Positions 1 through 7,810 are shown, numbered from the stretch's first letter. The stretch: 45,816 nt of DNA from [Zimmermannella] alba NBRC 15616 (GCF_001570905.1 NZ_BCSO01000014.1:1-45816); one strand, 5' to 3'. Notes: generated from the sequence alone by a model not told the origin. A program made the numbers and translations.

Positions 1-166
1 ACCGATGACGCTCATGCTCGGGCTGGACCCGCTCGGGATGGCGCTGCTCGTCCTCACAGGTGTGGTGAGCACCCTCACAGTTGTTCGTGGCCGCGCGACG
101 CGTCAGCAGGCTGGGCTGCACATCGTGCTTGCAGCGGCGTTTATCTTCCTCGCGGCGAACCCGTAG
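1..166 (+). CDS. chaA: Ca2+/H+ antiporter, C-terminal fragment (left edge)
   Basis: The frame is open from the window edge to a TAG at 164-166, giving about 54 residues. They form two hydrophobic helices joined by a short basic loop (VVRGRATRQQAG), and the protein ends FIFLAANP. ChaA-type calcium/proton antiporters end the same way: a G-R-T-T-x-L-Q-G-x-x-H loop, a last helix and a terminal proline. The inferred role is cation efflux across the inner membrane. Only the last two membrane segments are present, so the family call rests on the loop and the tail. Another cation/H+ exchanger of the same superfamily remains possible. Confidence 0.6.
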   Translation, partial: PMTLMLGLDPLGMALLVLTGVVSTLTVVRGRATRQQAGLHIVLAAAFIFLAANP

Positions 167-186
167 CGGGTGGGGGGAAGGGTGCG

Positions 187-1731
187 CTAGTCGTTCGGCT
201 GCGCGACGGCCAGGTCGATTCGACGCGAGATCTTGACCTCAAGCGCGGGCACGCGCATCGTGATGTGGGCGATGCCGTTGGCATCCACGAAGAGCTCCTC
301 TTCGACGAGCGGTCCAGCATTGAGACGCTGGATCGGGGCGTTCGCGAGGTCGTCCGCACCCAGGTGGCTGAGCGCTGCCGTGAAGGGCACGAGGACGTGT
401 GCGAGCTGGACGAGCTCGCCGGCCGGAGTGTCGTCACCGGCCAGCTCGGTGAACTCGAGGAACCGGTAGCTGCCGATGTTGTGGGCGGCACGGTATTCGC
501 GCCGTGCACGAAGCTCGCCTGCCGTATCCACCCGCGATCCCGGCTCAATGAGGACGTCGAAGCCAAACTTTGCGCCGCCTTCACGTTCGCGGAAGACGCC
601 GATGCCTCGCCCGAGGCGCTCACGCATGACGTGCTGCGCGTCAGGGTCGGCGTAGAGCGCGAGCCCGATTGCCGTCGCCGCCATAGCCTGCGGCGAGCGG
701 TGGACGCGTCGCGCAAAGCGCTCACGCATCATGCGGGGGACGAGGGGCAGAGAACTCGCACCGCCGACGAGGTACAGGCCGGCAACCTCGGCCTGCGCGA
801 GTGCATCCTGGTCGAGCCCGCCCAGCAGACGTTCAATTGTGTCGAGGGTCATCAAGACGAGCTTCTCGGCGCGCGCAGAGAACTCGTCGACAGGGATTGT
901 GATGACTGAGTCGCCCACTTCGAGAACGAGTCGACGCGACTGGGGCGTGAGCCGTTCCTTCGCGATCCGGGCAGCCTCCTGCAGCATTCCCACCTCGTGA
1001 TCGCTGTGTGGTTTCGCCTCGTCCGGCACATGCTCGAGCGCGAGCTCAGCGAGGAGGGCATCGAAGTCCTCACCGCCAAGGTTCGGGAGCCCGAGCGTGC
1101 GATCGACTTCGTGGACGGCATCGCCGAGCTGCACCATCGAAGCGTCAAAGGTGCCACCACCGAGGTCGTACACGATGACGCTCTGTCGCTGTGAATTGAT
1201 TTGCTTGGGGTAGCGGTGGAGGAACTCGAACGCGGCAGCCGTCGGCTCGTTCACAAGGCCGAGCACCTCGAAGCCAGCACGCGTGAAGGCGTCGATCGTC
1301 AGGAAGCGTTGAGCGGATGGGGCGTGGGCTGGCACGCCGAGCGCAATTTCAAGGCGTTCCTCACCGTCAAGGTCGAGCGAGGAGTGCTCAACAAGGGCGG
1401 TGCGCAGATCCGCGGCAAACATCCACAGCAGTTGGGAAAGCGTCGCTTCGGCGGTGCCGAGGGTGATCCGTTCCCGACCGGTCGTCGCCGGGTCTGCGAG
1501 TAGACGCTTCAAGGTGCGGAACGAGGGCGCGCCGTGGAGAACTGCCTCCTGGGCAGCCCATCCACTCACGAAGGAATGCCCCGGTCCGAGCGCGACCACC
1601 GTCGGCACGTGGTCGTGGAGGTCACCAGCCGCGTCCTCAAAAGAGACAACCGGATGATTGCCGTCCTTGACGGCGGCGACAACCGTGCGGGTCGTGCCGA
1701 AGTCAATTCCGAGGCGCACTGTGCGGACCAT
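187..1731 (-). CDS. Hsp70-like actin-fold ATPase
   Basis: A 514-residue protein with the Hsp70/actin nucleotide-binding signatures: phosphate-1 loop GIDFGTT at residues 8-14, the connecting NEPTAAAFE segment, phosphate-2 loop YDLGGGTFD, and the adenosine loop LVGGASSLPLVPRM. After the ATPase domain only about 130 residues remain, so it is shorter than DnaK (about 638) and lacks most of the helical lid. It is probably a soluble chaperone-like ATPase; its client is unknown and no dnaJ or grpE lies nearby. The start was chosen at ATG 1731 because GIDFGTT normally lies within ten residues of the N-terminus and because a TAACGT box ends 7 nt upstream, suggesting a leaderless mRNA. It is transcribed towards the chaA tail. 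Confidence 0.85.
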   Translation of the reverse strand: MVRTVRLGIDFGTTRTVVAAVKDGNHPVVSFEDAAGDLHDHVPTVVALGPGHSFVSGWAAQEAVLHGAPSFRTLKRLLADPATTGRERITLGTAEATLSQLLWMFAADLRTALVEHSSLDLDGEERLEIALGVPAHAPSAQRFLTIDAFTRAGFEVLGLVNEPTAAAFEFLHRYPKQINSQRQSVIVYDLGGGTFDASMVQLGDAVHEVDRTLGLPNLGGEDFDALLAELALEHVPDEAKPHSDHEVGMLQEAARIAKERLTPQSRRLVLEVGDSVITIPVDEFSARAEKLVLMTLDTIERLLGGLDQDALAQAEVAGLYLVGGASSLPLVPRMMRERFARRVHRSPQAMAATAIGLALYADPDAQHVMRERLGRGIGVFREREGGAKFGFDVLIEPGSRVDTAGELRARREYRAAHNIGSYRFLEFTELAGDDTPAGELVQLAHVLVPFTAALSHLGADDLANAPIQRLNAGPLVEEELFVDANGIAHITMRVPALEVKISRRIDLAVAQPND

Positions 1732-1738
1732 GGACACG

Positions 1739-1744
1739 ACGTTA
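1739..1744 (-). promoter_or_regulatory. -10 box, leaderless start of the Hsp70-like gene
   Basis: TAACGT on the minus strand is followed by 7 nt and then the ATG. No Shine-Dalgarno sequence precedes the ATG. This is the usual geometry of a leaderless actinobacterial transcript. Confidence 0.45.
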
Positions 1745-1807
1745 GCAACGCTCGATGACGTGAATGCGAACACCTGCTTCGGCTGGGAACCCGCAGAACG
1801 TGCCCCG

Positions 1808-2815
1808 TTACTTCGTGGCCGGGGTTTCGCTTGCGTCCTGTGCATCCTCCGAGGTCGCGGTCTCGGCCCCAGTTTCAGGCGTCGGCGCGCGGTGGGGGAT
1901 GAGGGCGAGCACGCCCACGACCACCGAGCCGACGAGGAACCCCGCAATGGCCGAACCGAGCGTTTCAGTCAGCCACGCGAGCGCGGGAGCGAGTGCCGCC
2001 GGAGTAATGGTCTCCACCCAGTGCTCGGCTGCGTGCACGAGGTCGAACGGGGCCGTGAAGCCAAGCTTCGATGCGCCGTCAAGGAGGATGTGGCCACCCA
2101 CCCAGAGCATTGCGGCGGTGCCGATGACCGAGATTGCCTCGAGCACGTAGGGCATTCCGTTCACGAGGCCGCGGCCAATGACGGAGCGCTTGTTGTGCTT
2201 CGTGATGCGCAGGCCCAGGTCATCCGCCTTCACGAGCACCGCAACCACGCCGTAGACGAGGATCGTCATGACGAGCGCGACGACGATCATGATGGCGAGC
2301 CGCTTCCAGAACGACTCATTCGCCACCTCATTGAGCGAGATGACCATGATCTCGGCAGAGAGGATCAGGTCGGTGCGGATTGCGCCCGAGACAAGCTGCT
2401 TTTCCTGCTCAGGATCTGCCGCGGCGCCTTGGTCGTCGTCAGACTCCTCATGGCCGTGCCCGGTGATGGCGTCCCACACCTTGTGGGCACCCTCGTAGGA
2501 GAGGAACGCGCCACCGAGCATGAGGATTGGCGTGAGCAGCCACGGCACAAACTGCGAGAGCAGCATGGCGACCGGCAGGATAATGGCGAGCTTGTTGACG
2601 AGCGAGCCCTTGGCGATGCGCCAGATGATCGGGATCTCACGGTCTGGCGTGACGCCGGTGACGTACTGCGGGGTGACGGCAGTGTCGTCGACCACGACGC
2701 CGGTAGCCTTCACGCTTGCACGGCCAGCGGCGGCCGCGACATCGTCGACCGAGGCGGCTGCAGCCTTGGCGATGGCGGCGACGTCGTCGAGGAGTGCAAT
2801 GAGACCAGCGCTCAC
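1808..2815 (-). CDS. DUF808 (YedI-like) membrane protein
   Basis: 335 residues. The N-terminal block (SAGLIALLDDVAAIAK, then VTPQYVTGV and PIIWRIAKGSLVNK) matches the start of E. coli YedI and the DUF808 family. Several hydrophobic segments follow (LAIILPVAMLLSQFVPWLL and others), so it is an integral membrane protein of unknown function. I place the start at GTG 2815, not at the upstream ATG 2860: AGGAAGG sits 6 nt before the GTG and family members begin at this LLDD motif. The C-terminal 30 residues are Thr/Glu-rich and probably disordered. It reads in the same direction as the Hsp70-like gene, about 76 bp away. Confidence 0.85.
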   Translation of the reverse strand: MSAGLIALLDDVAAIAKAAAASVDDVAAAAGRASVKATGVVVDDTAVTPQYVTGVTPDREIPIIWRIAKGSLVNKLAIILPVAMLLSQFVPWLLTPILMLGGAFLSYEGAHKVWDAITGHGHEESDDDQGAAADPEQEKQLVSGAIRTDLILSAEIMVISLNEVANESFWKRLAIMIVVALVMTILVYGVVAVLVKADDLGLRITKHNKRSVIGRGLVNGMPYVLEAISVIGTAAMLWVGGHILLDGASKLGFTAPFDLVHAAEHWVETITPAALAPALAWLTETLGSAIAGFLVGSVVVGVLALIPHRAPTPETGAETATSEDAQDASETPATK

Positions 2816-3023
2816 GGGGTGCCCTTCCTGGAAAGCGGAGTGATGCGGCGAAGACCGCACCGGGTCAGCCTACGGTGCCGTGGAAACGCGTGTGAGATGC
2901 CACAACATCGCGCGATAGCGCACGATTCGCAGCAAGGCTGGGCGAGTGCACAGCCAGAGTTGGGCGGAATTCCGGGTTGACTCCGTACCGTCGGGGTCAT
3001 CACCGAAAGGATGTTGACTCGAC

Positions 3024-4337
3024 ATGATCCCCACTCCGAGCAAGGACGACACGCTGGACTTCATCGCCAAGGGTTACGACTTCGGCAAGGGGGTGTGGGA
3101 GCGAGCCCGCTCGCTCGGATCTCCCAAGGTTGCGCCCATGAAGCTCCTCGGCACCGACTCGGTGCTCGTTCGCGGTGAGGAGGGCATCAAGCTGTACTAC
3201 AACGAGGAGCTCATCGACCGTCAGGGTGCGATGCCGGGCCTCATTGGTGAGCCCCTGTTTGGTCACGGTTCGGTTCACAGCATGGACGGCGAGGCGCACC
3301 GCCGCCGCAAGAACACCTTCGTGCAGGCAGCCTACGTCGACGAGCAGGTGGAGCGACTCACGCCGTACTTCGAGCGCGAGTGGACCCGCGAGCGCGACGA
3401 ATGGATCGCGGGTGGCACTCGTAGCGCCTATGATGCCGCCGTTGGCGCACTCGGCCGCGGCATCCAGCGCTGGGCAGGCCTGCCGGGTACGGCGGACGCG
3501 AAGACCCGTTTTGCCGCGCGCCTCGCGCAAATCGTTGACGGCTTCGGCGCTGTTGTTGAGCCCGCCTATGTGCTTGCCTGGGCGAACCGCAAGTGGTGCG
3601 ACCAGCACGCGGCGGAACTCATCGAGGCGGTCCGAGCCGGGACGCTCGAGGCCCGCGAGGGTACGGCTCTGCACGCCTGGGCCTGGCACCGGGAACTCGA
3701 CGGCGAGCTGCTTGATGCGCGCCTCGCCGGCATTGAGCTGCAGAACATCCTCCGCCCGACGATCGCCGTCGCTCGCTTCGTGGCCTTTGCTGCGAAGGAA
3801 CTCGAGGCGCGTCCCGAGTGGCGGGCACGTATCGCGCAAGAATCTGCGGAGCGTGGGGGAGTGCTCGTCGGTGGCCCGCTCGCGGTGGCCTTCGCTCAGG
3901 AGGTTCGCCGCACGGCGCCTTTCGTGCCGATGCTGCCGGGGCTTGCCAAGCGCGACATCGAGTTCGCAGGGGAGACGATCCCGGCAGGTACCCGCGTGTT
4001 CATCGACATCCAGGGCACGAACCACGACCCGGCCGCGTGGGATGACGCAGAAGCCTTCAACCCGGAGCGATTCCTCGGTCACGAAGACTACGAGGCGCTC
4101 ACATCCTTCGTCCCGCAGGGTGGCGGGGAAGTGCCCACGGGCCACCGCTGCCCGGGCGAGAAGGTCGCCATCGCCGGTCTTTCGGCAGCGATCACGGCAA
4201 TGAGCGATCCGCGCCTTGCCATCCTTCCCGAGGGACTCGAGGTGAACCGCCGCCGCTTCCCGACGAAGCCGAGTTCGGGCGGACGCCTTCGTTCGATTGC
4301 CAAGCAGGCCGGGGTCGGATGCCCCGTCGAGCACTAG
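3024..4337 (+). CDS. CYP152-family cytochrome P450 (fatty-acid peroxygenase/decarboxylase)
   Basis: 437 residues. The heme loop GGGEVPTGHRCPGEK carries the ligand Cys376, and EVRR (293-296) is the ExxR motif. Arg244-Pro245 in NILRPTIAVARF matches the Arg-Pro pair that binds the substrate carboxylate in CYP152 peroxygenases (P450 BS-beta, SP-alpha, OleT), which use H2O2 and need no reductase. Residue 85 in GSVHSMDG is His, as in OleT, where BS-beta has Gln; this His is linked to decarboxylation of fatty acids to terminal alkenes. The start is ATG 3024, with AAAGGA about 12 nt upstream. It stands alone, divergent from the DUF808 gene, and is followed by a terminator. No ferredoxin or reductase gene is nearby, in line with H2O2 use. 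The exact product (hydroxy-acid or alkene) is inferred. Confidence 0.85.
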   Translation: MIPTPSKDDTLDFIAKGYDFGKGVWERARSLGSPKVAPMKLLGTDSVLVRGEEGIKLYYNEELIDRQGAMPGLIGEPLFGHGSVHSMDGEAHRRRKNTFVQAAYVDEQVERLTPYFEREWTRERDEWIAGGTRSAYDAAVGALGRGIQRWAGLPGTADAKTRFAARLAQIVDGFGAVVEPAYVLAWANRKWCDQHAAELIEAVRAGTLEAREGTALHAWAWHRELDGELLDARLAGIELQNILRPTIAVARFVAFAAKELEARPEWRARIAQESAERGGVLVGGPLAVAFAQEVRRTAPFVPMLPGLAKRDIEFAGETIPAGTRVFIDIQGTNHDPAAWDDAEAFNPERFLGHEDYEALTSFVPQGGGEVPTGHRCPGEKVAIAGLSAAITAMSDPRLAILPEGLEVNRRRFPTKPSSGGRLRSIAKQAGVGCPVEH

Positions 4338-4378
4338 CGCCCGAGAACACAGAATCTTCCTCCCAAGGTAGGGGAGTG

Positions 4379-4412
4379 GGGCCGCAGCAGTGGACCGCTG
4401 CGGCCCTTCTTC
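4379..4412 (+). terminator. Rho-independent-type terminator after the P450 gene
   Basis: A 10-bp stem, GGGCCGCAGC (4379-4388) with GCTGCGGCCC (4397-4406), has an 8-nt loop and is followed by a pyrimidine-rich TTCTTCC. Confidence 0.75.
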
Positions 4413-4448
4413 CGTGTTGCTGGATCGACGCGTGTCGTCTGGTTCCCG

Positions 4449-4482
4449 GTTACCTCTTCGTTACCGGGGATGCGGATACTCT
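4449..4482 (+). promoter_or_regulatory. Candidate PHO box and -10 of the nucleotidase gene
   Basis: Two tandem 11-nt units, GTTACCTCTTC (4449-4459) and GTTACCGGGGA (4460-4470), share GTTACC. They sit over the expected -35 position of a -10 box, TACTCT (4477-4482). Eleven-nt direct repeats of GTTCACC type are the known binding sites of the phosphate-starvation regulator PhoP in streptomycetes. The gene downstream is a secreted nucleotide phosphatase, a typical Pho-regulon member. Binding is inferred from the repeat and the context. Confidence 0.45.
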
Positions 4483-4533
4483 GGCGGGCGCACGCTGCCG
4501 CGTGTCACACCATCCGCATCTCAAGGAGCCTCT

Positions 4534-6539
4534 GTGCGCAAGCTTGCTTCCGTTGCGGCGCTCTCGCTCATCGCCATGGGTGTTGCCACCCCGGCAGAGG
4601 CTGTCACTGGACAGCCGGGCGACATTGCCGACATCACGATCCTTGCCTCGACCGACACCCACGGCACGGCGCTCAACTACGACTACTTCACGGGGCAGCC
4701 CTTCGGTACCGCTGCCGCACCCAAGAATCTCCGTGGCATGGAGCACCTCGCGACTGCCATCCAGCAGGTGCGCGCTGACAAGGGCGCCGACTCGGTGGTG
4801 CTGCTCGACAACGGTGACGCGAACCAGGGTTCGTCGATCGAGACCGTCTACCACGCGAACCGCACCGGTGCCACGACCGACCCGATGGCCGCGCTCTCGA
4901 ACTACCTCGGCTACGACGCTGGCACGGTGGGCAACCACGAGTTCAACTACGGCCTCGGCGACCTCTCGCAGTACCGTGGCTCGCTCAACTTCCCGCTGCT
5001 TGGTGCCAACGTCATCGACAAGGCGACCGGCCAGCCGTACCTCGACCCGTACACGATGATCGAGAAGACGACGGCTGACGGCCACAAGGTGCAGATCGCC
5101 GTCATCGGTGTCGTGACCCCCGGCATCCCGGGCTGGGACGGCTCGAAGGTCGCCTCGCTCGACTTCCGCGACACGGTCGAGACCGTGAAGCAGTGGGTGC
5201 CGCAGGTGAAGGCCCTCGGCGCGGATGTCGTCGTCGTGTCGGCCCACACTGGCCAGGACCCGCAGGGCTACGTCTGGAACCCGGCCGACCTGCAGGAGAA
5301 CGCGGCTCGTTCGATCGCTGAAAACGTGTCGGGCGTCGACCTCATCATCGGTGGTCACTCGCACGTCACCGACCAGGTGCAGACGTACTACACGAGCCCG
5401 GACGGCCGTGAGGTGCTCTTCACACAGCCCGGCTACCACGCCCGCTTCCTCTCCGAGGTGAACATCCCGCTGAGCCTCGACGCGAACGGCAACCCGGTCG
5501 TTGACTGGACCGCCACGGAGAAGCCGACTGCGAAGGCCCTGAAGGCCGCTGACTACCCGGCCGACCCGCAGGTCGCCCAGGTGATTGCCCCTTGGCACGC
5601 CATGACCCAGGAGTGGGTGTCGACGGTCGTTGCCACGGCCACGGGAGACATGCCGGCTGCTGACGCTGCGTGGAAGGACACCGCCATCCTCGACTTCATC
5701 AACAAGGTGCAGACCGACGAGCTCACGCGTGCGCTCAAGGGCACCGAGCTTGCAGGCCTCCCCGTGATCTCGGAAGCTTCGCCGTTCTCGCGCACCGCTG
5801 TGTTCGAGAAGGGTGATGTCACGATCGCCGACATGGCGGCCCTCTACGTCTACGACAACACGCTCCTCGGCGTGAAGATGACCGGCGCGGAGCTCAAGGA
5901 CTACCTCGAGCACTCGGCCCGCTACTACATCCAGAGCAGCCTGAGGGTGCCGCCATCGCTGACTGGTCGACCGTCACGAACGCGCAGTACGACGGCATGA
6001 CCCGCGGTATCCCGGACTACTCGTACGACGTTCTCTCTGGTGTGAACTACCACATCAACATCTCGAAGCCGGTCGGTGAGCGCATCGAGAACCTCACGAT
6101 GCCTGACGGCACGCCGATCAAGGACACTGATGTGTTCGCCTTCGCCGTGAACAACTACCGCCAGTCGGGTGGCTCGGGCTACCCGCACGTGGCGAGTGCT
6201 CCGGTCATCTACGACGAGCAGAAGGCCATCCGTGAGCTCATGATCGAATGGGCTCAGGAGAAGAAGGTCATCAACCCTGCCGACTTCTTCGTCGAGAACT
6301 GGACGGTGTCGACGAGCGCTGCACCGGTGGAGCCCCCGGCTCCGACCGAGGTTCCGACCGCAGCACCGATCGAGACCGCTGTCGCCACGCCGGAGTCCAC
6401 CGAGGCTCCTGCGGAGGCAGCTGCTGAACCGCAGGGCGACCTTGCTGGCACGGGTGCTGAGATGCTCATCCCGGCATCCATCGCCGCCATGCTCATGCTG
6501 CTCGGCACGGTGCTCGTGCTTCGCCGCACGCAGCACTAA
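4534..6539 (+). pseudogene. Secreted CpdB-like 2',3'-cyclic nucleotidase / 5'-nucleotidase, frameshifted
   Basis: GTG 4534 follows AAGGAG by 5 nt. The parts in order are: a signal peptide (LASVAALSLIAMGV, cleavage near AEA-V); a metallophosphatase domain with ASTDTHG, NGDANQGS, GNHEFNYG and GGHSH; a 5'-nucleotidase C-terminal substrate domain; a Pro/Ala/Glu/Thr-rich spacer; and the sorting signal LAGTG, a membrane segment and an RR tail. It would be exported and anchored by a class E (LAxTG) sortase. The start resembles CpdB (STDTHGxxxNYDYF), so 2',3'-cyclic nucleotides and 3'-nucleotides are likely substrates. The coding frame changes near 5940: frame one runs into a TGA at 5998-6000, while homology resumes from 5943 in another frame (EGAAIADW). 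Restoring one C in AGC-CTGAG rejoins them. It could be a real pseudogene or a sequencing error. Confidence 0.8.
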
Positions 6540-6551
6540 GAAGCTACGCGC

Positions 6552-6595
6552 ACGCAATGTGGGGCGTCACCTTCGGGTGGTGCCCCACGTTGCGT
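6552..6595 (+). terminator. Strong terminator hairpin after the nucleotidase gene
   Basis: A long stem pairs ACGCAA (6552-6557) plus GTGGGGC with GCCCCAC plus TTGCGT (6590-6595), closed by an inner ACC-TTCG-GGT tetraloop. It lies 12 nt after the stop codon and could also serve the minus-strand small gene at 6618. Confidence 0.75.
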
Positions 6596-6617
6596 GTTTG
6601 TGGCAGGTGAGAGGTGC

Positions 6618-6819
6618 CTAACTCTGCCCGAAGGCGCGCTCGGCGGCCCGGAATCGAGCTTCGTAGATGGCTTCGGGTTGCAGTTCGACTGCTGGCCACG
6701 TCGTGGTGTCGGCGCTGAGGTCAAGCTCGAGGTGCACGCCAAAGCGTACGAAGGGATGTGCAAGGTTCGAACGCATCGCGCTGTCGTGCGATCCAGGTGC
6801 GAGCATCCTTCGGAATCAT
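6618..6819 (-). pseudogene. Small unidentified gene, split by a frameshift
   Basis: ATG 6819 follows a very good ribosome-binding site (AAGGAG, 5 nt away) and starts MIPKDARTWIARQRDAF, but that frame stops at 6721-6723 after 32 residues. A second frame one base away reads SNLAHPFVRFGVHLELDL and continues to ERAFGQS with a TAG at 6618-6620. It has coding-like composition but no start signal of its own. Joined near 6770, the two would give a protein of about 67 residues. I do not recognise the family. The strand faces the nucleotidase gene. It lies within 1 kb of a second frameshift (about 5940) and 125 bp from the dif site, so local decay or a run of base-calling errors are both possible. Confidence 0.45.
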
Positions 6820-6943
6820 CGTTGCTCCTTCCTGTCACGTCGAGAGCGAAGAAGCTGCGGCGGCGATTGTTCAGCGCTGTGGGGAGCGAGGGGAGGTAGT
6901 TCACATGGCTGTGTCCGCGTGGGCGCGTGTCCACAGTTCTTTA

Positions 6944-6971
6944 GATTGACATAATGTGCATTATCGGAAGC
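6944..6971 (-). other. dif site (XerC/XerD chromosome dimer resolution)
   Basis: Read on the minus strand, the 28 bp split into an XerC-type arm GCTTCCGATAA, a 6-bp centre TGCACA, and an XerD-type arm TTATGTCAATC. This is the 11-6-11 layout of dif. The XerD arm matches the E. coli arm TTATGTTAAAT at nine of eleven positions, and the XerC arm keeps the GATAA end common in actinobacteria as I recall them. XerC and XerD recombine here, under FtsK control, to resolve chromosome dimers, so the site marks the replication terminus. It lies in non-coding DNA between two converging minus/plus gene remnants. Confidence 0.85.
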
Positions 6972-7037
6972 AGGCTGCGTAGGGCGGCGTGTAGTGTGCT
7001 GCAGTTCATCTCAATGTGAATTGCTCCTCCAGAATGC

Positions 7038-7074
7038 ACTCACCGCAGCTCGGTGTGGGCGAGCTGCGGTGAGT
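7038..7074 (-). terminator. Terminator of the cupin gene
   Basis: A perfect 14-bp inverted repeat pairs ACTCACCGCAGCTC (7038-7051) with GAGCTGCGGTGAGT (7061-7074) across a 9-nt loop. It lies 13 nt past the cupin stop codon. Confidence 0.75.
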
Positions 7075-7087
7075 TGATGCGTGTTGG

Positions 7088-7564
7088 TTACGCGTGCTTG
7101 TCCTGGGCGTCAGGAGCTGGCTGGACTGTCCACTCGGGCGGATTGTCATCGCCAGCTTCTTCGTCACGCTCGGCATCTGCCGCTGTCTCCTGGATGATGC
7201 CTTGAGCGTGATGCACGGGCGCGTACACCGTGTAGAGCTTGAGAGGTTCGTTGCCCGTGTTTTCGATGTCGTGCCAGTAGCCGGCCGGAACCTGGACGGC
7301 TGAGCCATCCTCGACGGACTCTTCAAATTCGAGGCGGTCCTTCGAGGTGCCCATGACGCAGCGTCCGGTGCCGCGGTCGATGCGAATGAACTGGTCAGTC
7401 TCCGGGTGCACCTCAAGGCCGATCGACTCGCCGACGGGAATTGACATAAGTGTAACCTGCAGGTACTTACCGGTCCACACCACCGTGCGGTAATTCGCGT
7501 TGTGAATGGTTGCCGATTCAATATTGAGCGCGTTCGGGCGTGCGCCCGGATCGATGATCTGCAT
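7088..7564 (-). CDS. Cupin-fold protein
   Basis: 158 residues forming a single cupin. Motif 1 appears around GLEVHPETDQFIRIDRGTG, with the metal-type H...E pair, and motif 2 around VPAGYWHDIENTGNEPLKLYTVYAP, with PAGxxH. The ligand and reaction are not evident; such small cupins include sugar-binding and dioxygenase-like proteins. The C-terminal 30 residues are acidic and probably disordered. The start is ATG 7564 (MQIIDPG), 6 nt after AAGGGA. An ATG six codons upstream (7582) has a weaker site. The gene stands alone and has its own terminator. Confidence 0.85.
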   Translation of the reverse strand: MQIIDPGARPNALNIESATIHNANYRTVVWTGKYLQVTLMSIPVGESIGLEVHPETDQFIRIDRGTGRCVMGTSKDRLEFEESVEDGSAVQVPAGYWHDIENTGNEPLKLYTVYAPVHHAQGIIQETAADAERDEEAGDDNPPEWTVQPAPDAQDKHA

Positions 7565-7636
7565 GGTGATTCCCTTCGACATGCCCCACGATGTGGCGGC
7601 CTCGCACCCCAGTGTGGCTGCTCCAACTGGTAGCGC

Positions 7637-7810
7637 TCACAGCCTCCACTCCCCTAGGGCTTCCGAGGGCGCGAGGTACTGCTTGAGGTGCTGCACCGTG
7701 AGTCGTCGCTTCGGGATGCTCAGCGAGACGTCGTTGAGATTGTGTTCGCGTGCGCCGGAGATGCGAATGACGTCGTGCTGATCGGCCGGATGTGTGGAAG
7801 AAGCGGGCAT
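7637..7810 (-). pseudogene. UvrA-like gene remnant, internal deletion
   Basis: 57 residues from ATG 7810. Residues 13-39 (DVIRISGAREHNLNDVSL then SIPKRRLTV) are the unmistakable start of UvrA-family ATPases, which normally continue FTGVSGSGKS. Here the Walker A and everything after it is missing. The chain jumps to QHLKQYLA, which looks like the last residues of a UvrA-like protein (the usual TGxHLxxYL tail), then ends. The simplest reading is an in-frame deletion of more than 700 codons that joined the two ends. It probably came from a paralogue of the drug-resistance or DNA-binding type, not the housekeeping uvrA. It cannot bind ATP. It has no clear ribosome-binding site. Confidence 0.6.

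Noticed and set aside
1808-2860. Start of the DUF808 protein at the upstream ATG (2860)
   Set aside because: GTG 2815 has AGGAAGG at the right distance and matches the family N-terminus; the extra 15 residues look unrelated.
2816-3023. Strong promoter in the gap before the P450 gene (TTGACT near 2977)
   Set aside because: No TAnnnT box lies 16-18 nt downstream, so I did not annotate it.
3000-4334. Long open frame antisense to the P450 gene
   Set aside because: The P450 strand carries all family motifs; the antisense frame follows from strong GC bias at third positions and has no motif or start signal. The same holds for long antisense frames over 4450-5913, 9340-10944, 15502-16836, 26886-28556 and 37828-39174.
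6880-6900. FtsK-orienting (KOPS-like) G-rich octamer beside dif
   Set aside because: GAGGGGAGG resembles but does not match the E. coli GGGNAGGG motif, and the actinobacterial motif cannot be judged from one copy.
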